From positions 1 through 40,035 of the forward strand of contig DXCN01000005.1 in NCBI GenBank assembly GCA_019115985.1: a stretch of DNA of 40,035 nucleotides, in the 5' to 3' direction. The notes below the pieces were generated by a model. That model did not search any database. It saw only the letters and a program-made list of their open reading frames with translations, and had not been told where the DNA came from. The first letter of the stretch is position 1; every line of letters starts with the position of its first letter. Source of the DNA: Candidatus Rothia avicola (lineage in GTDB: Bacteria; Actinomycetota; Actinomycetes; Actinomycetales; Micrococcaceae). Positions 25,693-33,510 of the stretch are shown in pieces. The translations under genes and the position numbers were made by a program.

Positions 25693-25995
25693 TTAGGCCA
25701 GGTTCTTTTCTGCCCGCTCGGCAGCCTGCTCGTTGCCCATGGAGCGGTGAATGGTGGCCAGTATGGTGTAGTAGGAGGTGGCGTCCGCTGATCCGGCAAC
25801 CAGTACGGGCTTGGCAAGGGTCAGCACGTTCAGGGCTTGCTTGCCCTGGCCCTCGTCCAGCAGTTTCTGGGCGCCCTTCACGGCGCGGGCGACAGCCTGC
25901 TCGGGCTTGCGCTTGACCAGGTGCGCCACGGCACCGTGCTCCTGCTTGAAGGTGGTATCACGTTTTTGAATATTGGCGGGTTTAGCGTCAGACAC
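25693..25995 (-). CDS. Small TPR-like helical protein
   Basis: A 100-residue protein starting at GTG 25995 (SDAKPANIQKRDTTF). Residues ~35-98 form two helix pairs with the spacing of tetratricopeptide repeats (GAQKLLDEGQGKQALNVL and YYTILATIHRSMGNEQAAERA). TPR proteins hold partners, but none can be named. It stands alone on the minus strand, convergent with the lldD operon. Confidence 0.65.
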   Translation of the reverse strand: MSDAKPANIQKRDTTFKQEHGAVAHLVKRKPEQAVARAVKGAQKLLDEGQGKQALNVLTLAKPVLVAGSADATSYYTILATIHRSMGNEQAAERAEKNLA

Positions 25996-26234
25996 AGCTT
26001 ACCTAAGGTTGGGGGCAGAAAACTTTATGCACCTCAAGTGTAGCGACTGATGACCGTCTCGGGGCTAGGCGAGTTGCCTGCCATGGGTTTCAGGCAGCAG
26101 GAAGGTTGCGCCAGCTGCCGTGCAGCGCCGCTGACTAGATGGAGGTTGCCTGAGTTAGCTCGGCTGGAACTTGCCTAGCCAGCGGCATAAGTGGACGGCG
26201 TCCGCACGGGTTGGTAATAAGTCCCCAAAAGTGC
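25996..26234. other. Gene-free spacer upstream of bioA
   Basis: Holds a TGCCTG...CAGGCA inverted pair near 26073-26098 and several GC-rich short repeats, but no reading frame or RNA gene I can support. TTGGTA at 26211-26216 could be the bioA -35. Confidence 0.4.
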
Positions 26235-26238
26235 GATA

Positions 26239-26255
26239 TTTGAACAGTGTTCAAA
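26239..26255 (+). promoter_or_regulatory. BioQ-type biotin operator overlapping the bioA start
   Basis: TTTGAACA-G-TGTTCAAA is a perfect 17-bp palindrome; its core TGAAC-N3-GTTCA fits the TGAAC-N3-GTTAC motif known for the TetR-type repressor BioQ of Corynebacterium. The GTG start codon of bioA is at its centre. With TTGGTA (26211-26216) and GATATT (26235-26240), transcription would start at or near the GTG, so bound repressor would block RNA polymerase. No bioQ gene is in the window. Confidence 0.7.
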
Positions 26256-27608
26256 AAAGAATTTTCTGCAGGCCAAAACCTAGTAGCCCGAGATAGAAAC
26301 CTACTCTGGCACCCCTACGCCCCTCTCAACGCCCACCCCCTCTACGCAGTAACTTCAGCCCACCGCAGTACGCTCACGCTCGAAGATGAGCAAGGACGCA
26401 TCTACCAAGGCATCGACGCCATGAGCTCCTGGTGGTGCCAGATCCACGGCTACACCAACCCCCATCTCGATCAGGTCCTTAACAAACAAATACAGCTCTT
26501 TTCCCACGTCATGTTCGGGGGTCTAACCCACGAACCAGCCATCCAACTCGCCGAAAAACTAAAAGAACTAGCGCCAGAAGGACTAAACCACATCTTTCTT
26601 GCCGACTCTGGCTCAGTCTCAGTAGAAGTAGCACTCAAACTAGCAATCCAATACCAGAACGCCCTAGGGCGTCCCCACAAAGGCAGGTTTATTGCCCTAC
26701 ACAAGGGCTACCACGGCGACACCATAGGTGCCATGGGGGTCTCTGACCCCCAAAGCAGCATGCACCAAGACTTCCACAATGTAGTACAAAGCCAATTTTT
26801 CCTCCCTCAGCCACCAGCAGCCACCTATGATCCAGAGGCCGAAACCTGGTCAGTAGACCAGACAGAACAGGCGGCATGGGAAGAAGCAGCCCACCATATT
26901 ATCGCTAAACATGCTGCACATAGTGCAGCTATCGTCGTTGAACCTATCGTTCAAGGTGCCGGTGGCATGCACTTTTATCATCCACAATGCCTACAACGAC
27001 TCAAAACCTGGGCCGAACAACACCAGCTTCTCCTCATCTTCGATGAAATCGCCACAGGCTTCGGACGTACGGGGAAGCTCTTCGCCTCTCACTGGGCAGA
27101 CGTCACCCCTCACATCATGACCGTAGGCAAAGCCATGACCGGCGGTTACATGACCCAAGGAGCCGTCATCGTCCACACCGAGGTCGCTCAAGTCATCAGC
27201 AACTCCACCTACAAAGCCCTTATGCACGGGCCAACCTTCATGGGTAACCCCCTCGCTAGCGCAGTCTCATCAGCTTCTCTCGATTTACTCACAGGAGCCA
27301 TACCTTCAGAAAGTAGCTGGGGAGACAACGTCCCACGCCTCACTCACCAGCTTGTCAAAGGCCTCGAACCTGCCCGCGCCCTCGAACCGGTAAAAGACGT
27401 CCGCGTCCTCGGCGGCATCGGCGTCATCGAACTCGCCACACCGGTAAAAACTGCTGAAATCACCCAGGCGGCCCTAGAACGCGGAGTATGGGTCAGGCCC
27501 TTCCGCAACCTAATCTATACAATGCCCACCTACCTCTGCACCAATGATGAACTAGAACAGCTCACCGTCGGGCTCATCGGCGCCATCCAAGAGGTCTACC
27601 CATCATGA
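26247..27608 (+). CDS. bioA: Adenosylmethionine-8-amino-7-oxononanoate aminotransferase
   Basis: BioA converts 8-amino-7-oxononanoate (KAPA) to diaminopelargonate using S-adenosylmethionine as amino donor, a late step in biotin synthesis. The 453-residue PLP enzyme shows LLWHPYAPLNAHPLY, MSSWWCQIHGYTNPHLDQ, LADSGSVSVEVALKLA, HKGYHGDTIGAMG, FDEIATGFGRTG, the Lys motif TVGKAMTGGYM, and HGPTFMGNPLA. GTG 26247 lies at the centre of the BioQ-type palindrome, so the mRNA is probably leaderless. The composition is more AT-rich than the flanking rib and rpe genes. The stop overlaps the next frame (ATGA). Confidence 0.96.
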   Translation: MFKKEFSAGQNLVARDRNLLWHPYAPLNAHPLYAVTSAHRSTLTLEDEQGRIYQGIDAMSSWWCQIHGYTNPHLDQVLNKQIQLFSHVMFGGLTHEPAIQLAEKLKELAPEGLNHIFLADSGSVSVEVALKLAIQYQNALGRPHKGRFIALHKGYHGDTIGAMGVSDPQSSMHQDFHNVVQSQFFLPQPPAATYDPEAETWSVDQTEQAAWEEAAHHIIAKHAAHSAAIVVEPIVQGAGGMHFYHPQCLQRLKTWAEQHQLLLIFDEIATGFGRTGKLFASHWADVTPHIMTVGKAMTGGYMTQGAVIVHTEVAQVISNSTYKALMHGPTFMGNPLASAVSSASLDLLTGAIPSESSWGDNVPRLTHQLVKGLEPARALEPVKDVRVLGGIGVIELATPVKTAEITQAALERGVWVRPFRNLIYTMPTYLCTNDELEQLTVGLIGAIQEVYPS

Positions 27609-27775
27609 ACCACCCCCGCGCCTTTAGTTCCCTGCTAACCCAATCAGCGTGGGTACGCTCACGAAGAAAAAGCCAAAGCTTTACCCTGGAACTAGCAGAA
27701 GAACCGCAGGGGATCGAGCTGCTTTCCTTCCACTCAGCAAACAACGTCACAATCAACACCGTGGAAAGTAAATAA
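27605..27775 (+). pseudogene. 56-codon frame between bioA and bioD, possible bioF N-terminal remnant
   Basis: It begins inside the bioA stop (ATGA) and ends two bases before bioD. The product MNHPRAFSSLLTQSAW... has, near its end, a basic stretch (RSRRKSQ) followed by IELLSFHSANN, which resembles the start of BioF (KAPA synthase), where an Arg-rich helix leads into a LLNFSSNDYLGL-type segment. A full BioF has ~390 residues, so this would be the first ~50 with the catalytic part lost. bioF between bioA and bioD would be a natural order. The likeness is short; an unrelated small protein is the alternative. Confidence 0.4.
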
Positions 27776-27777
27776 GT

Positions 27778-28542
27778 ATGTCTGATTGCACCATCATCAA
27801 CATCGTTGGAACCGACACCGACGTAGGTAAAACCGTTGTGACTGCTGCCTTGGCAGCTGCACTTATCAATCAAGGACGTTCGGTAGCCCTCTACAAGCCA
27901 ACGCAGACCGGAGTCAATCCCCAAGAAATAGGCGATGTTCAGTACGCAGCAGCCCTCTCAGGCGCTAGCCCCTACGAAGGCGTTCGTTTCTCGCACCCGA
28001 TGGCACCGATAGCAGCTGCACAGCTCGAAAATAAAGACCTGCCGACACTACAAGAACACCAACAGACCATTCAGATGCTAGCTAACCAGTTTGATGTGGT
28101 GATTGTAGAAGGCGCCGGTGGAGTAACGGTAGACCTTACTGCCCCTTTGGCCACCGGACCCGATTATACCCCCCAAAATCAGGCTGACCTGATAGGGCTC
28201 CTGCCTCCAGAGACAGTGACCTTTATTATCGCTCGGGCAGGACTGGGAACCTTGAACCACATAGCTTTAACCGCTGACTACCTCCAACAACGGGGCATCA
28301 AAACTCGCGATGTGATCATCGGCTCCTGGCCCAAAGACCCACAGCGGGTTGAAGAAAGTAACCTTCAGTCGCTGTCCAACCAGGGGTTCACCGTGCTAGC
28401 CACACTACCTATGGGCGCTGGAAAATTCTTTGTGGTGGGTAAAGATGAGGCACTACCTTTCAATGAGCAAGAAATTAGGCAATTTAGGCAAGACTCCTCC
28501 CGATGGATGCAATATGCGCTGGCAGCCTTGGGTATGCCATAA
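27778..28542 (+). CDS. bioD: Dethiobiotin synthetase
   Basis: BioD closes the ureido ring of dethiobiotin with ATP and CO2. The 254-residue product has the P-loop GTDTDVGKT, KPTQTG, the EGAGG motif (VIVEGAGGVTV) and the C-terminal GSWP nucleotide-base region. Length is slightly above the usual 225-240. It is the third frame of the bioA operon. bioB, bioC and a complete bioF are not in the window. Confidence 0.95.
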   Translation: MSDCTIINIVGTDTDVGKTVVTAALAAALINQGRSVALYKPTQTGVNPQEIGDVQYAAALSGASPYEGVRFSHPMAPIAAAQLENKDLPTLQEHQQTIQMLANQFDVVIVEGAGGVTVDLTAPLATGPDYTPQNQADLIGLLPPETVTFIIARAGLGTLNHIALTADYLQQRGIKTRDVIIGSWPKDPQRVEESNLQSLSNQGFTVLATLPMGAGKFFVVGKDEALPFNEQEIRQFRQDSSRWMQYALAALGMP

Positions 28543-28560
28543 TGCCTATAGATAATTTTT

Positions 28561-28690
28561 CGTGCTCCGGGACCCGGTGAAAATCCGAACCTGCGGTGAC
28601 AGCCCGCTAATTGACGGCACATCCATGTGCCCGATACCTGCAAGGTGGAATTCCTTGGCAGACAGTACAGTCTGGATGGAAGGTAGCACG
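28561..28690 (+). promoter_or_regulatory. FMN riboswitch aptamer (RFN element)
   Basis: The outer stem CGTGCT (28561-28566) pairs with AGCACG (28685-28690). Between lie the conserved blocks GACCCGGTGAAAATCCG, CTGCGGTGACAGCCCGC, and the 3' GACAGTACAGTCTGGATGG, diagnostic of the FMN aptamer. It precedes the riboflavin transporter gene and so senses FMN sufficiency. Confidence 0.96.
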
Positions 28691-28722
28691 AGCAAACCGT
28701 AAGGTGCCCCAGCGGCACTGCC

Positions 28723-28830
28723 GTACCCGACTGCCTGGCCCACCGGCGTCCTCACCGACGCCCACCGAAGCCAGCCAACGCCGGGTACCTTCGATTTGTT
28801 CTCCCGGAGCCACTCGCTTTGGGAGTTTTT
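28723..28830 (+). promoter_or_regulatory. Expression platform of the FMN riboswitch, sequestering the RBS
   Basis: A long helix, GTACCCG (28723-28729) with CGGGTAC (28782-28788), CTGGC (28735-28739) with GCCAG (28770-28774), and GGCGT (28745-28749) with ACGCC (28758-28762), is followed by CTCCC (28801-28805) pairing with GGGAG (28821-28825). GGGAG is the only ribosome-binding site of ribM, five bases before its ATG. The TTTTT after it also allows a terminator reading. Confidence 0.65.
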
Positions 28831-29541
28831 ATGGATTTCTTGCGGTGGCTCTTCGACGCTCAAATTGCGATTGGTGATAACCAGTCCCTCTTGGTGCGCG
28901 AAGTCCTTGGCAACATCTTTGGCCTACTATCAGCCCTCGGCGGCATGCGCCGTAAAGTCTGGGCCTGGCCCGTCGGCATTCTCGGCAACCTGCTTCTGCT
29001 CACCGTCTTCTTAGGCACCCTCTTTGGGTCAACCTACGGCACCGCTAACCTGCTGGGGCAGGCAGGCCGCCAGATCATGTTCATCGCTGTTTCCCTCTGG
29101 GGCTGGTACCGCTGGAACCAGACCCGCAAGACCGGCGACGTAGGCCAGGCGGCAGTGATTCCCCAGTGGGCCAGCTGGCGCGAACGGGCTTTCATGGTCG
29201 CCTTCATGCTGGTCGGCACCGGCGTCCTGACCCCGATTTTCCGTGCCCTGGGCTCCTACGAGCCGGTCTGGTCAGACGCCTGGATCTTCACCGGCTCCCT
29301 GCTGGCCACCTACGGTATGGCTAAGGGCTGGGTAGAGTTCTGGCTGGTCTGGGTCGCCGTGGACGTGGTCGGTGTGCCCCTGCTCTGGTCCGCAGGCTAC
29401 TACGCCAGCGCCTTCATGTACCTCTTCTACGGGGCCTTCACCCTCACCGGCTTCTTCGTCTGGTGGCGCACCCGCAACCGCGAAATGGGCAAGGTTGAGG
29501 TCGAAACAGCCTTCCCCGACCCCACCGTGGACGTGCGCTAG
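28831..29541 (+). CDS. ribM: Riboflavin transporter RibM/PnuX (PnuC family)
   Basis: A 236-residue PnuC-fold membrane protein with about seven hydrophobic segments, including WPVGILGNLLLLTVF and the conserved WGWYRWNQTRK. PnuC proteins import vitamins by diffusion followed by phosphorylation. The FMN riboswitch directly upstream and the position at the head of the rib operon identify it as the riboflavin-specific RibM/PnuX of Actinobacteria rather than a nicotinamide riboside carrier. ATG 28831 is chosen because GGGAG precedes it. Two bases separate its stop from ribD. Confidence 0.88.
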   Translation: MDFLRWLFDAQIAIGDNQSLLVREVLGNIFGLLSALGGMRRKVWAWPVGILGNLLLLTVFLGTLFGSTYGTANLLGQAGRQIMFIAVSLWGWYRWNQTRKTGDVGQAAVIPQWASWRERAFMVAFMLVGTGVLTPIFRALGSYEPVWSDAWIFTGSLLATYGMAKGWVEFWLVWVAVDVVGVPLLWSAGYYASAFMYLFYGAFTLTGFFVWWRTRNREMGKVEVETAFPDPTVDVR

Positions 29542-29543
29542 TC

Positions 29544-30587
29544 ATGGAAATCCTCACCGACACCCAGGCCATGGGCCTTGCCCTCGATAAGGCCCGCAAG
29601 GGCGTGCGCGGGGCTAACCCCCTGGTCGGGGCAGTCATTGTGGACGCCATCGGGCAGCTGCTTTCCACCGGCTGGCACCGCGGCGACGGCAGCCCCCACG
29701 CCGAAGCCGACGCCCTCGCAAAAGCGCGCGAAGCCGGCATCAACGTGCGCGGGGCCCGTATGTACGTCACCTTAGAACCCTGCAACCACACCGGCCGCAC
29801 CGGCCCCTGCTCGGTCGCCATCGCCAAGGCCGGTATCGCCGAGGTCATCTACGCCTACGCCGACACCACCGAGGGCGCCGCCGGGGGAGCCATCTACCTA
29901 CGCTCCCAGGGCATCACCGTGCGCGGCGGGGTACTCGAGAACGAAGCCTACGCCCTCAACGCCCGCTGGTTCGCAGCAGCTACCGGGAAGCGTCCTTTTG
30001 TCACCGCCAAAATCGCAAGCTCCCTCGACGGCTACATCGCAGCCACCGACGGAACAAGCCAATGGATCACCGGGGAAGAAGCCCGCACCGACGGCCACAC
30101 CCTGCGCGCCCGCGCCGACGCCATCATGGTCGGCACCGGCACCGTACAGGCCGATAACCCCCAACTCACCGCAAGGACGGGCACCGGGCAGCTCGCCGAG
30201 CACCAGCCCCTGCGCGTGGTGGTGGGGGAAAGTGCTTTGCTAGAGGGGAGCCACCTGGCCCGTGCCGTAGACCAGGGCAACGCCCTGCACTACCGAACTC
30301 GCGACCTCACCAGCGTGCTCACCGACCTACACGGACGGGGAGTGCGCCATCTCATGGTAGAAGGCGGCCCCGCCCTCATTACCGCCCTCATCCGCACCAA
30401 TCTGGTCGACGAACTCTACTGGTACCGAGCGCCCCTGCTGCTCGGCGCCGGAAAACCAGCCCTGGGCGACCTTGGAATCACCAGCCTGGACCAGGCGGGG
30501 CGCTGGCAGCTCGACCCAGCAGGACAGACACCCGCTCTAGATGTTCTAGGTGCAGATACTCTGACTCGCCTTATACCTTCACGATAG
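29544..30587 (+). CDS. ribD: Bifunctional riboflavin deaminase/reductase
   Basis: RibD carries out the second and third steps from GTP to riboflavin. The 347-residue product has an N-terminal zinc deaminase (HAEADAL and PCNHTGRTGPC, zinc His and two Cys) and, from about residue 150, an NADPH reductase domain (TAKIASSLDGYIA, GTGTVQADNPQLTAR, VEGGPALITALI). Both active sites look intact. It follows ribM by two bases. The stop codon touches the first palindromic element. Confidence 0.96.
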   Translation: MEILTDTQAMGLALDKARKGVRGANPLVGAVIVDAIGQLLSTGWHRGDGSPHAEADALAKAREAGINVRGARMYVTLEPCNHTGRTGPCSVAIAKAGIAEVIYAYADTTEGAAGGAIYLRSQGITVRGGVLENEAYALNARWFAAATGKRPFVTAKIASSLDGYIAATDGTSQWITGEEARTDGHTLRARADAIMVGTGTVQADNPQLTARTGTGQLAEHQPLRVVVGESALLEGSHLARAVDQGNALHYRTRDLTSVLTDLHGRGVRHLMVEGGPALITALIRTNLVDELYWYRAPLLLGAGKPALGDLGITSLDQAGRWQLDPAGQTPALDVLGADTLTRLIPSR

Positions 30588-30696
30588 GCTCAACAGGCTC
30601 GCGCTCGCTGCCGACCCTCTCGCCGGTTCGCTAGCGCTCACAAGGGCGATTCACGCCAGCCCCGCGCCAGCAGCTTCGCTGCGAGCCTGCTGAGCC
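30587..30696 (+). repeat. Palindromic element, copy 1 (between ribD and ribEB)
   Basis: 110 bp, ends GGCTCA/TGAGCC, then CAGGCTCGC/GCGAGCCTG, an inner helix TCGCC/GGCGA, and a small hairpin GCAGC-TTC-GCTGC that competes with the outer stem. It begins at the last base of the ribD stop codon. Related to the elements at 33239 and 36139. Confidence 0.92.
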
Positions 30697-30739
30697 AAGC
30701 AAACTTGGAAAAGTTCCCAAACATTTGAAAGATCTCCTT

Positions 30740-32056
30740 ATGTTTACCGGAATCATTGCCGCTGTCGGCACCGTAGAATCTCTGGAACCCGTACTCGATA
30801 GCTCGGGCCGGGTCGAATCAGCCGTTGTGACGATCAAGGCGGGCCCGATTATCGACGACCTGGAACACGGCGGCTCCCTGGCCGTCAATGGCGTCTGCCT
30901 GACCGCGACCCGCACCCGCGAGCTTGCCGACGGCTACTTCGCCGCCGACATGATGGGTGAAACCCTGCGCCGCACCAACCTGGGGCAGCTGGCCCCTGGC
31001 GCACGCGTCAACCTTGAGCGCTGCATGCCAGCCGACGGCCGCTTTGACGGGCACGTCGTGCAGGGCCACGTGGACGGGCTCGGTACCGTGGTCAAGGTTG
31101 AAGACCACGAATCCTGGCGTACCGTGCGCGTGCGCGTGCCGCGAGATATGGCAGCCCACCTGACCGAGAAGGGCTCTATCACTGTTTCGGGTGCGTCGCT
31201 GACCGTCACCGCCGTATCCCACCCCCAGGCCGACACCCACTGGTTCGAGGTAGGTCTGATTCCTGCCACGCTTGAAGCCACCACCTTAGGTGAGCTGACT
31301 GTTGGCGATACCGTCAACCTCGAAACCGACGCCCTCGCCAAGTATGTGCAGCGTATTTTGGCGGTATCGGGGTCGGTTGCCGGCCTGGGCGTTACCCCCA
31401 CCGGTAGCGCTGGCGGTGGCACCCAGCACCGCGCCGCCGCCCTCGACACCATCGATCGGGCAGTTGCCGAAATTGCCCGGGGCGGGGCTGTCGTCGTGGT
31501 CGATGACGAAGACCGCGAAAACGAAGGCGACATCATCTTCGCCGCCGAACACGCTACCCCTGAACTCATGGGCTTCACTATCCGCTACACCTCCGGCGTC
31601 ATCTGCGCCCCTATGAGCGCCGCCCGGGCAGATGCCCTGAACCTGCCGCCCATGGTTGAGGTCAACGAGGACGCCAAGGGCACCGCCTACACCGTCACCT
31701 GCGACGCCCGCGACGGCGTCACCACCGGCATCTCAGCCGCCGACCGGGCCCACACCGTGCAGGTACTTGCCAACCCGGCGTCCTCAGCTGGCGACCTGAC
31801 CCGCCCCGGCCACGTCCTACCCCTGCGGGCAGTCAACGGGGGAGTGCGCCAGCGCCCCGGCCACACCGAAGCAGCGGTAGAGCTCTCCCTGCTCGCGGGC
31901 CTATCGGGGGTCGGCGTGATTTCTGAAATCGTGAACGACGACGGCACCATGATGCGCTTCGACGCCCTACGAGCCTTCGCCACCCAACACAACATGCCCA
32001 TGATCTCCATCGCTGATCTAGTCACCTACCTGCAGGAGCGCGACGATGACCGATAA
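30740..32056 (+). CDS. Fused riboflavin synthase (RibE) and 3,4-dihydroxy-2-butanone-4-phosphate synthase (RibB)
   Basis: One 438-codon frame. Residues 1-200 are riboflavin synthase alpha, two lumazine-binding barrels starting MFTGIIAAVG with VNGVCLTAT, GHVVQGHVDGLG and SITVSGASLTVTAV. A linker of about 30 residues (Gly/Ser/Thr-rich) follows. Residues ~235-435 are RibB: DDEDRENEGD (metal and substrate acidic residues), YTSGVICAPM, DGVTTGISAADRAHT, and RPGHTEAAVEL. Usually RibB is fused to RibA, while RibE is free; here RibA is a separate gene overlapping by 11 bases. ATG 30740 is the normal RibE start; a TTG at 30725 is possible. Both domains look complete, so the protein should make both the four-carbon precursor and riboflavin. 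Confidence 0.93.
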   Translation: MFTGIIAAVGTVESLEPVLDSSGRVESAVVTIKAGPIIDDLEHGGSLAVNGVCLTATRTRELADGYFAADMMGETLRRTNLGQLAPGARVNLERCMPADGRFDGHVVQGHVDGLGTVVKVEDHESWRTVRVRVPRDMAAHLTEKGSITVSGASLTVTAVSHPQADTHWFEVGLIPATLEATTLGELTVGDTVNLETDALAKYVQRILAVSGSVAGLGVTPTGSAGGGTQHRAAALDTIDRAVAEIARGGAVVVVDDEDRENEGDIIFAAEHATPELMGFTIRYTSGVICAPMSAARADALNLPPMVEVNEDAKGTAYTVTCDARDGVTTGISAADRAHTVQVLANPASSAGDLTRPGHVLPLRAVNGGVRQRPGHTEAAVELSLLAGLSGVGVISEIVNDDGTMMRFDALRAFATQHNMPMISIADLVTYLQERDDDR

Positions 32057-32669
32057 AAACACCCTGGTAGCCAGCAGCGAGCCGGTACCGGTACCCACCC
32101 CTCACGGCACCTTCGCCGTATCTGCCTACGAGTTTGCCGACGGCACCGAGCACATGCTCGCCACCGCCGTCGGCGCGGACGGACGCCCCCTCACACCTGC
32201 GCAGGAAGGGCAAGACCACCTGGTTCGGCTCCACTCCGAATGCGCCACGGGCGACCTGCTGGGCTCCTACCGTTGTGACTGCGGGCCCCAGCTAGAAAAA
32301 GCCCTCGCCACCGTACAGGAGCTGGGTGGTTCTGTGCTCTACCTGCGCGGGCACGAAGGGCGAGGCATCGGCCTAGTCAACAAGCTGAGAGCCTACGCCC
32401 TACAAGACGCCGGGGACGACACCCTCGACGCCAACCTACACCTGGGCTTCCCCGCAGACGCACGGGACTACACCCAGGCGTCCGCCATCTTGAAAGCAGC
32501 CGGGCTGACCCGCATCCGCCTACTGACCAACAACCCGGCCAAGGCGGAAGCCCTGACCGAGCTGGGAGTGCAGGTGACAGGGCTGGTGCCCGATATTGTT
32601 GCACCCCGGCCCGAAAACGAGCGCTACCTCGCCACCAAACGCGACCGTATGCGCCACATCCTCAACTAG
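32046..32669 (+). CDS. ribA: GTP cyclohydrolase II, stand-alone
   Basis: RibA opens GTP, the first step of riboflavin synthesis. The 207-residue product has the zinc site HSECATGDLLGSYRCDCG (three Cys), the catalytic RGHEGRGIGL, and LLTNNPAK. ATG 32046 has AGGAG seven bases upstream inside the ribEB gene, and the coding regions overlap by 11 bases, implying coupled translation. No DHBP-synthase domain is attached, unlike the common RibBA protein. Confidence 0.96.
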   Translation: MTDKNTLVASSEPVPVPTPHGTFAVSAYEFADGTEHMLATAVGADGRPLTPAQEGQDHLVRLHSECATGDLLGSYRCDCGPQLEKALATVQELGGSVLYLRGHEGRGIGLVNKLRAYALQDAGDDTLDANLHLGFPADARDYTQASAILKAAGLTRIRLLTNNPAKAEALTELGVQVTGLVPDIVAPRPENERYLATKRDRMRHILN

Positions 32670-32730
32670 GTACCATCTGAGTCAGAAAAACCCATCTAGT
32701 TTGTGGTCATTTCTGAATTAGCTGGTACCT
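32668..32730 (+). promoter_or_regulatory. Two-part stem between ribA and ribH
   Basis: AGGTACCA (32668-32675) pairs with TGGTACCT (32723-32730) and TCAGAAA (32682-32688) with TTTCTGA (32710-32716), separated by a six-base internal loop on each side. It covers the ribA stop and lies before the ribH RBS. It has no T-run, so it may set the ribA/ribH ratio by RNA processing. Confidence 0.55.
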
Positions 32731-32759
32731 ACCCCAAACCCAACCCTAAGGAGAACACC

Positions 32760-33230
32760 ATGAGCGGAGCAGGAGCACCCGCCCCCAAACTCAACCTCGC
32801 AGACACCGCAGGTCTGAAGGTCGCCGTGATTGCGGCGTCCTGGCACACCCAGATTATGGACGGCCTGCTCGACGGTGCCCGTCGCGCCGCCGCGGACGCC
32901 GGTATCGAACCGACCATCGTGCGCGTACCCGGCACCTTCGAACTGCCGGTAGCCGCCGCAACCCTGGCCGAGAAGTACGATGCGCTCGTCGCCCTGGGCG
33001 TGGTCATCCGCGGCGGAACCCCGCACTTTGACTACGTCTGCGACGCCGCCACCAGCGGCCTGACTAAGGTCTCTGTAGAAACCAAAACCCCCGTCGGGTT
33101 TGGTGTGCTGACCTGCGACACCGAAGAGCAGGGCATCGACCGTGCTGGCCTACCCGGCTCCAACGAAGACAAGGGCTACGAGGCCATGGCAGCGGCGCTG
33201 GAAACCGTGGTGGCACTCAAGAAGGTTTAG
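32760..33230 (+). CDS. ribH: 6,7-dimethyl-8-ribityllumazine synthase
   Basis: RibH joins the RibB product to the ribitylaminouracil made by RibD. The 156-residue product has the family marks [45 protein letters not shown] with the catalytic His, and [15 protein letters not shown] 32760 has AAGGAGA upstream. Last gene of the rib operon; the second palindromic element follows its stop by eight bases. Confidence 0.97.
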   Translation: MSGAGAPAPKLNLADTAGLKVAVIAASWHTQIMDGLLDGARRAAADAGIEPTIVRVPGTFELPVAAATLAEKYDALVALGVVIRGGTPHFDYVCDAATSGLTKVSVETKTPVGFGVLTCDTEEQGIDRAGLPGSNEDKGYEAMAAALETVVALKKV

Positions 33231-33238
33231 TTGCATTC

Positions 33239-33350
33239 AAGGCGCTCCAGGCTCGCGCTCGCTGCCGACCCTCTCGCTGGTTCGCTAACGCTCACAAGCG
33301 ATTCACGCCAGCCCCGAGCCAGCAGCTTCGCTGCGAGCCTGGGACGCCTT
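33239..33350 (+). repeat. Palindromic element, copy 2 (after ribH)
   Basis: 112 bp, outer ends AAGGCG/CGCCTT, then CAGGCTCGC/GCGAGCCTG; the inner helix is TCGCT/AGCGA where copy 1 has TCGCC/GGCGA. A T-rich run (TTGTTTCCTT) follows, so this copy may terminate the rib operon. Confidence 0.92.
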
Positions 33351-33510
33351 GTTTCCTTACAATAAATCTCGTATTCTTCGGCTTTACCTATTTGATAGAT
33401 CGTATTTATAGTAATCTGACGTTACTCAAGAGCGAGCAAACGAGGTAAGTTTCGTTCAAGACTGGCTCATAAAACTTTGAAACGCTATGAAGAGTACCCA
33501 AGGAAGCGCC

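Noticed and set aside
28831-29541. PnuC-family protein as a nicotinamide riboside transporter
   Set aside because: The FMN riboswitch and the rib operon context indicate riboflavin transport (RibM/PnuX) instead.
33351-33510. A toxin gene upstream of the HigA-like fragment
   Set aside because: All three + strand frames have early stops and none resembles HigB or RelE; only the antitoxin fragment can be supported.
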